Shown here: piece by piece, positions 5,173 through 7,070 of the stretch
How positions within the stretch are numbered: position 1 is the first letter of the stretch
How the letters are laid out: every line of letters starts with the position of its first letter
Source: Thermoplasmata archaeon
Lineage (GTDB): Archaea; Thermoplasmatota; B47-G6
Reading direction: 5' to 3'
Assembly (NCBI GenBank): GCA_003663585.1
Contig: QMTU01000035.1
Coordinates: forward strand, 1-7,070
Length of the DNA stretch: 7,070 nt
Program-made: the position numbers and the translations under genes
Notes under the pieces: generated by a model
The model's database searches: none
Seen by the model: the letters and a program-made list of their open reading frames with translations, nothing else
What the model was told of the DNA's origin: nothing

Positions 5173-5542
5173 GAACCTTATAACAACCCTTGAGGAGATC
5201 TCTTCAGAGAACTCATCGGGTAAGCTTCTCATTCTGGTTGAGGGAAAGAATGACCTAATAGCTCTAAGAAAGCTTGGTTTTAACGGCCCTATAAAGACTA
5301 TAAAGGGAAGAAAGCTCAGTGATCTCATTGATGAAGTCTACTTAGAGTATAAGAGAGTTTTAGTACTGTCTGATTGGGATAACGAGGGAGAAAGGCTCTA
5401 TAAGGAGATACGGTATCTCCTAGAGTCCTATGGAGTTCGCGTTGAGGATAAGTATAGGAGAATCATAAAGAGCATCACAAAAAGGGAGATAAAAGACGTT
5501 GAGGGATTACTTTCCTTTGTTAAGCACATAAACTTAAAATAA
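5129..5542 (+). CDS. Small Toprim-domain protein, UPF0292-like
   Basis: This is a single Toprim domain, the metal-binding fold of DnaG primase, topoisomerases and RNase M5-type nucleases. Numbered from the TTG start (137 aa), the catalytic glutamate is Glu38 in LLILVEGKNDLIALRKLGF and the DxD pair is Asp82/Asp84 in VLVLSDWDNEGERLY. The C-terminal REIKDVEGLLSFVKHI resembles the KDIESL ending I recall for archaeal UPF0292 (small primase-like) proteins. It is too short for a complete primase, and its substrate is unknown. No in-frame ATG exists. TTG at 5129 is chosen because AGAGGTG (5116-5122) lies 6 nt upstream, while a GTG at 5120 would add three residues. Either start overlaps the DUF167 gene by more than 40 nt. 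It converges on the next gene, with 6 bp between stop codons. Confidence 0.85.
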   Translation: MRRSRKYLREEKTYENLITTLEEISSENSSGKLLILVEGKNDLIALRKLGFNGPIKTIKGRKLSDLIDEVYLEYKRVLVLSDWDNEGERLYKEIRYLLESYGVRVEDKYRRIIKSITKREIKDVEGLLSFVKHINLK

Positions 5543-5548
5543 CTTAAA

Positions 5549-7070
5549 TTAGTTAGATGAGTTTAGGTATTCTGTTATTATCCTTGCTATTGGTATTCTA
5601 AAGTAGCATGTCTCCTTGAAGAGTGACTCTTTTCTATACTGGAGAGTTGTAACATAGTAATGGAGAATTACTGAAGAGTTAACACAATTAGGATCTGGAG
5701 TGCCGTCTATAGATGACCCATCACCTCTGTTCTGTACTCCAAATAGTGCTATTGTGGTTGCTTCTGTGTTATAGCTCAATGAGATTGTTAAAGTGCTCGC
5801 TATTATTCCTAATGCTGGATTTAAGTAGGATACTACAGACGATATTACTGCACATGCCAGTGTTCCAATATCGTAATCCCCCACTCTAGCAATATCGTAA
5901 GTATAGTTAATAATCTGCCAGGAATCTATGCTCTCCCCAACATCTAAGGAATCTTTGTATGCTATTATTTCTGTTGAGTTACTAATGCTACTCAGTACAG
6001 TGCTTGGTAAGGGCCTATAAGATGATTCGATTAGAACCTTTGTTGAGTCCTCCATTAGGAAGTCTGAAATATAAGACATGAACTTCTCTTTGTCTGTTCT
6101 TATTCCGTTAACGTACCATCGATAATGCTCAAAATATGGTCTCGTCCAAATGTATATGTAAGCAGTCCTTCCAGGCAACACATCAATGAAGTATATTCCA
6201 CTTGAGATTTTCCTTGAGACTGTTTTAACGCCATTGTACAGTTTTAGACTTAACTCCGAGAGATTTAATCCCTCAGAGATTTTTTCTAGGATCTTGTTTC
6301 CTATACCATAAGATCCTTCGATTGTGGTCTTCTCGTTAATTGCAATGTCATACGCTGCTGTAATGTGAACACCATATCCAAGGTTGTTCTTTTTATTTTC
6401 AATGACAAGAATCGGAGTTTTTATGTATGCCTTTCCACCCACCCATTTTACCCAATCATTAAGTCCATTTTCTTCCAGCTTTGTTGCAATATCTTCTGGC
6501 GTGATTTCATACTCTAAGAGCCAATCTAAGAATTCAACATGTCTTAGTAAGTCTCCTTCTGAGCTAATATTATTCATTATCTTGTCTATTTTTGTTCTTG
6601 GGATACTTTCTTCGTTAATATTAATTAAGACTTTCTCAATGCCACCATTTAATATTTTCTCTGGATCCAGCAGCTTATATCGTATCACTGGACCTAAAAT
6701 CTCATTTCCAGCTTTGTTTAGTATCCAAACGTTTACTTCAATTCCTATAAGCGTGTTCTTCCCGTAGGGGAGCTCAAGCCACCTTTCACAGACTCTCCTT
6801 AGCTTTTCATTAAGACCTATAAATATTTTACTTGAAGAGACTTTTCCTTTCGCAATTTCTGTAAGACCATCATCATATGAGTTTATAAAAACTTGATAGT
6901 AAATTATAGCCTCAGAGCTCTGTAAATTTGCTAATTCGGAATGATCCTCTGAGAAATAAACTATGCTTATCTCAATACCGTTCTTGGCAAATAACCTTGG
7001 AAGTATAAACAGAGCAACAGACGTAATAATTACAGCAGAAATAACAAATGCTAAAAGCCTTCTTTTTAGG
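5549..7070 (-). CDS. Large membrane-anchored exported protein of unknown function (N-terminus outside window)
   Basis: The frame is open without a stop from the TAA at 5551-5549 to the window edge, giving at least 506 visible residues. The internal GTG at 6688 is therefore not the start. The visible N-terminus is LKRRLLAFVISAVIITSV followed by ALFILPRLF: two or three basic residues and then about 22 hydrophobic residues. This is a signal anchor or signal peptide with the bulk outside the cell. No in-frame ATG, GTG or TTG lies upstream of 6688 in the window, so the true start is just beyond 7070. The outside part is rich in Ser, Thr, Ile and Tyr and has several N-glycosylation sequons (for example NLS, NST, NYT, and NSS twice). 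A second hydrophobic stretch, roughly visible residues 402-432 (GTLACAVISS to TISLSY), lies near the C-terminus. I do not recognise the family, and a cell-surface role is inference. The base composition is more AT-rich than in the neighbouring information-processing genes. Confidence 0.75.
   Translation of the reverse strand, partial: LKRRLLAFVISAVIITSVALFILPRLFAKNGIEISIVYFSEDHSELANLQSSEAIIYYQVFINSYDDGLTEIAKGKVSSSKIFIGLNEKLRRVCERWLELPYGKNTLIGIEVNVWILNKAGNEILGPVIRYKLLDPEKILNGGIEKVLININEESIPRTKIDKIMNNISSEGDLLRHVEFLDWLLEYEITPEDIATKLEENGLNDWVKWVGGKAYIKTPILVIENKKNNLGYGVHITAAYDIAINEKTTIEGSYGIGNKILEKISEGLNLSELSLKLYNGVKTVSRKISSGIYFIDVLPGRTAYIYIWTRPYFEHYRWYVNGIRTDKEKFMSYISDFLMEDSTKVLIESSYRPLPSTVLSSISNSTEIIAYKDSLDVGESIDSWQIINYTYDIARVGDYDIGTLACAVISSVVSYLNPALGIIASTLTISLSYNTEATTIALFGVQNRGDGSSIDGTPDPNCVNSSVILHYYVTTLQYRKESLFKETCYFRIPIARIITEYLNSSN

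Noticed and set aside
5531..5548. Direct repeat AACTTAAA twice at the Toprim/exported-protein junction.
   Set aside because: Two short AT-rich copies in a tiny AT-rich gap can arise by chance; at most a weak 3'-end signal.
6384..6767. 127-residue + strand ORF opposite the exported-protein gene.
   Set aside because: It is the antisense shadow of an open frame with a signal anchor and domain-like sequence; no ribosome binding site or family match.
1..7070. CRISPR array, insertion sequence, attachment site or defence island.
   Set aside because: No regularly spaced repeats, transposase or integrase motifs, or long terminal inverted repeats are visible; gene content is housekeeping apart from the exported protein.

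Overview
The window looks like a piece of a thermophilic Thermoproteota (Crenarchaeota) chromosome. The evidence is a single-subunit archaeal PCNA next to an archaeal/eukaryotic-type primase large subunit, a TFS transcript-cleavage factor, a dual-specificity phosphoglucose/phosphomannose isomerase, TATA-like promoters, GGAGG/GGTG ribosome binding sites, ATGA gene junctions, and a GC-rich structured RNA in otherwise AT-rich DNA. The order (Desulfurococcales-like or other) is a guess.

Layout from left to right. (1) The 3' end of an unrecognised + strand gene (2-262) converges on a - strand sugar-phosphate isomerase gene (358-1335), with a 9-bp inverted repeat over the isomerase stop codon. (2) About 380 bp of gene-poor, AT-rich DNA follows. 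(3) A + strand pair comes next: a Nudix hydrolase resembling ADP-ribose pyrophosphatase, coupled by ATGA to tfs, with the tfs ribosome binding site inside a small hairpin. (4) A - strand replication operon pcna-priL (4494 to 2462), also joined by ATGA, collides with tfs so that the two stop codons overlap. (5) The divergent pcna/DUF167 intergenic region holds a + strand box H/ACA guide RNA with two hairpins (about 4668-4801), which the protein-coding track does not show. (6) A + strand pair, DUF167 (YggU-like) and a small UPF0292-like Toprim protein, overlaps by about 44 nt. (7) A - strand gene for a large membrane-anchored exported protein runs off the right edge. Its reading frame stays open to base 7070, well past the internal GTG that could be mistaken for its start.

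The core of the window is information processing: sliding clamp, primase, RNA polymerase rescue factor, Toprim protein and a pseudouridylation guide RNA. The clearest non-coding find is the H/ACA RNA. Both hairpins have an ACA exactly 15 nt below the pocket, one carries a K-loop and the other a K-turn. The second pocket can pair with the universally conserved 23S rRNA helix-92 A-loop. I see no CRISPR array, insertion sequence, tRNA or rRNA gene.
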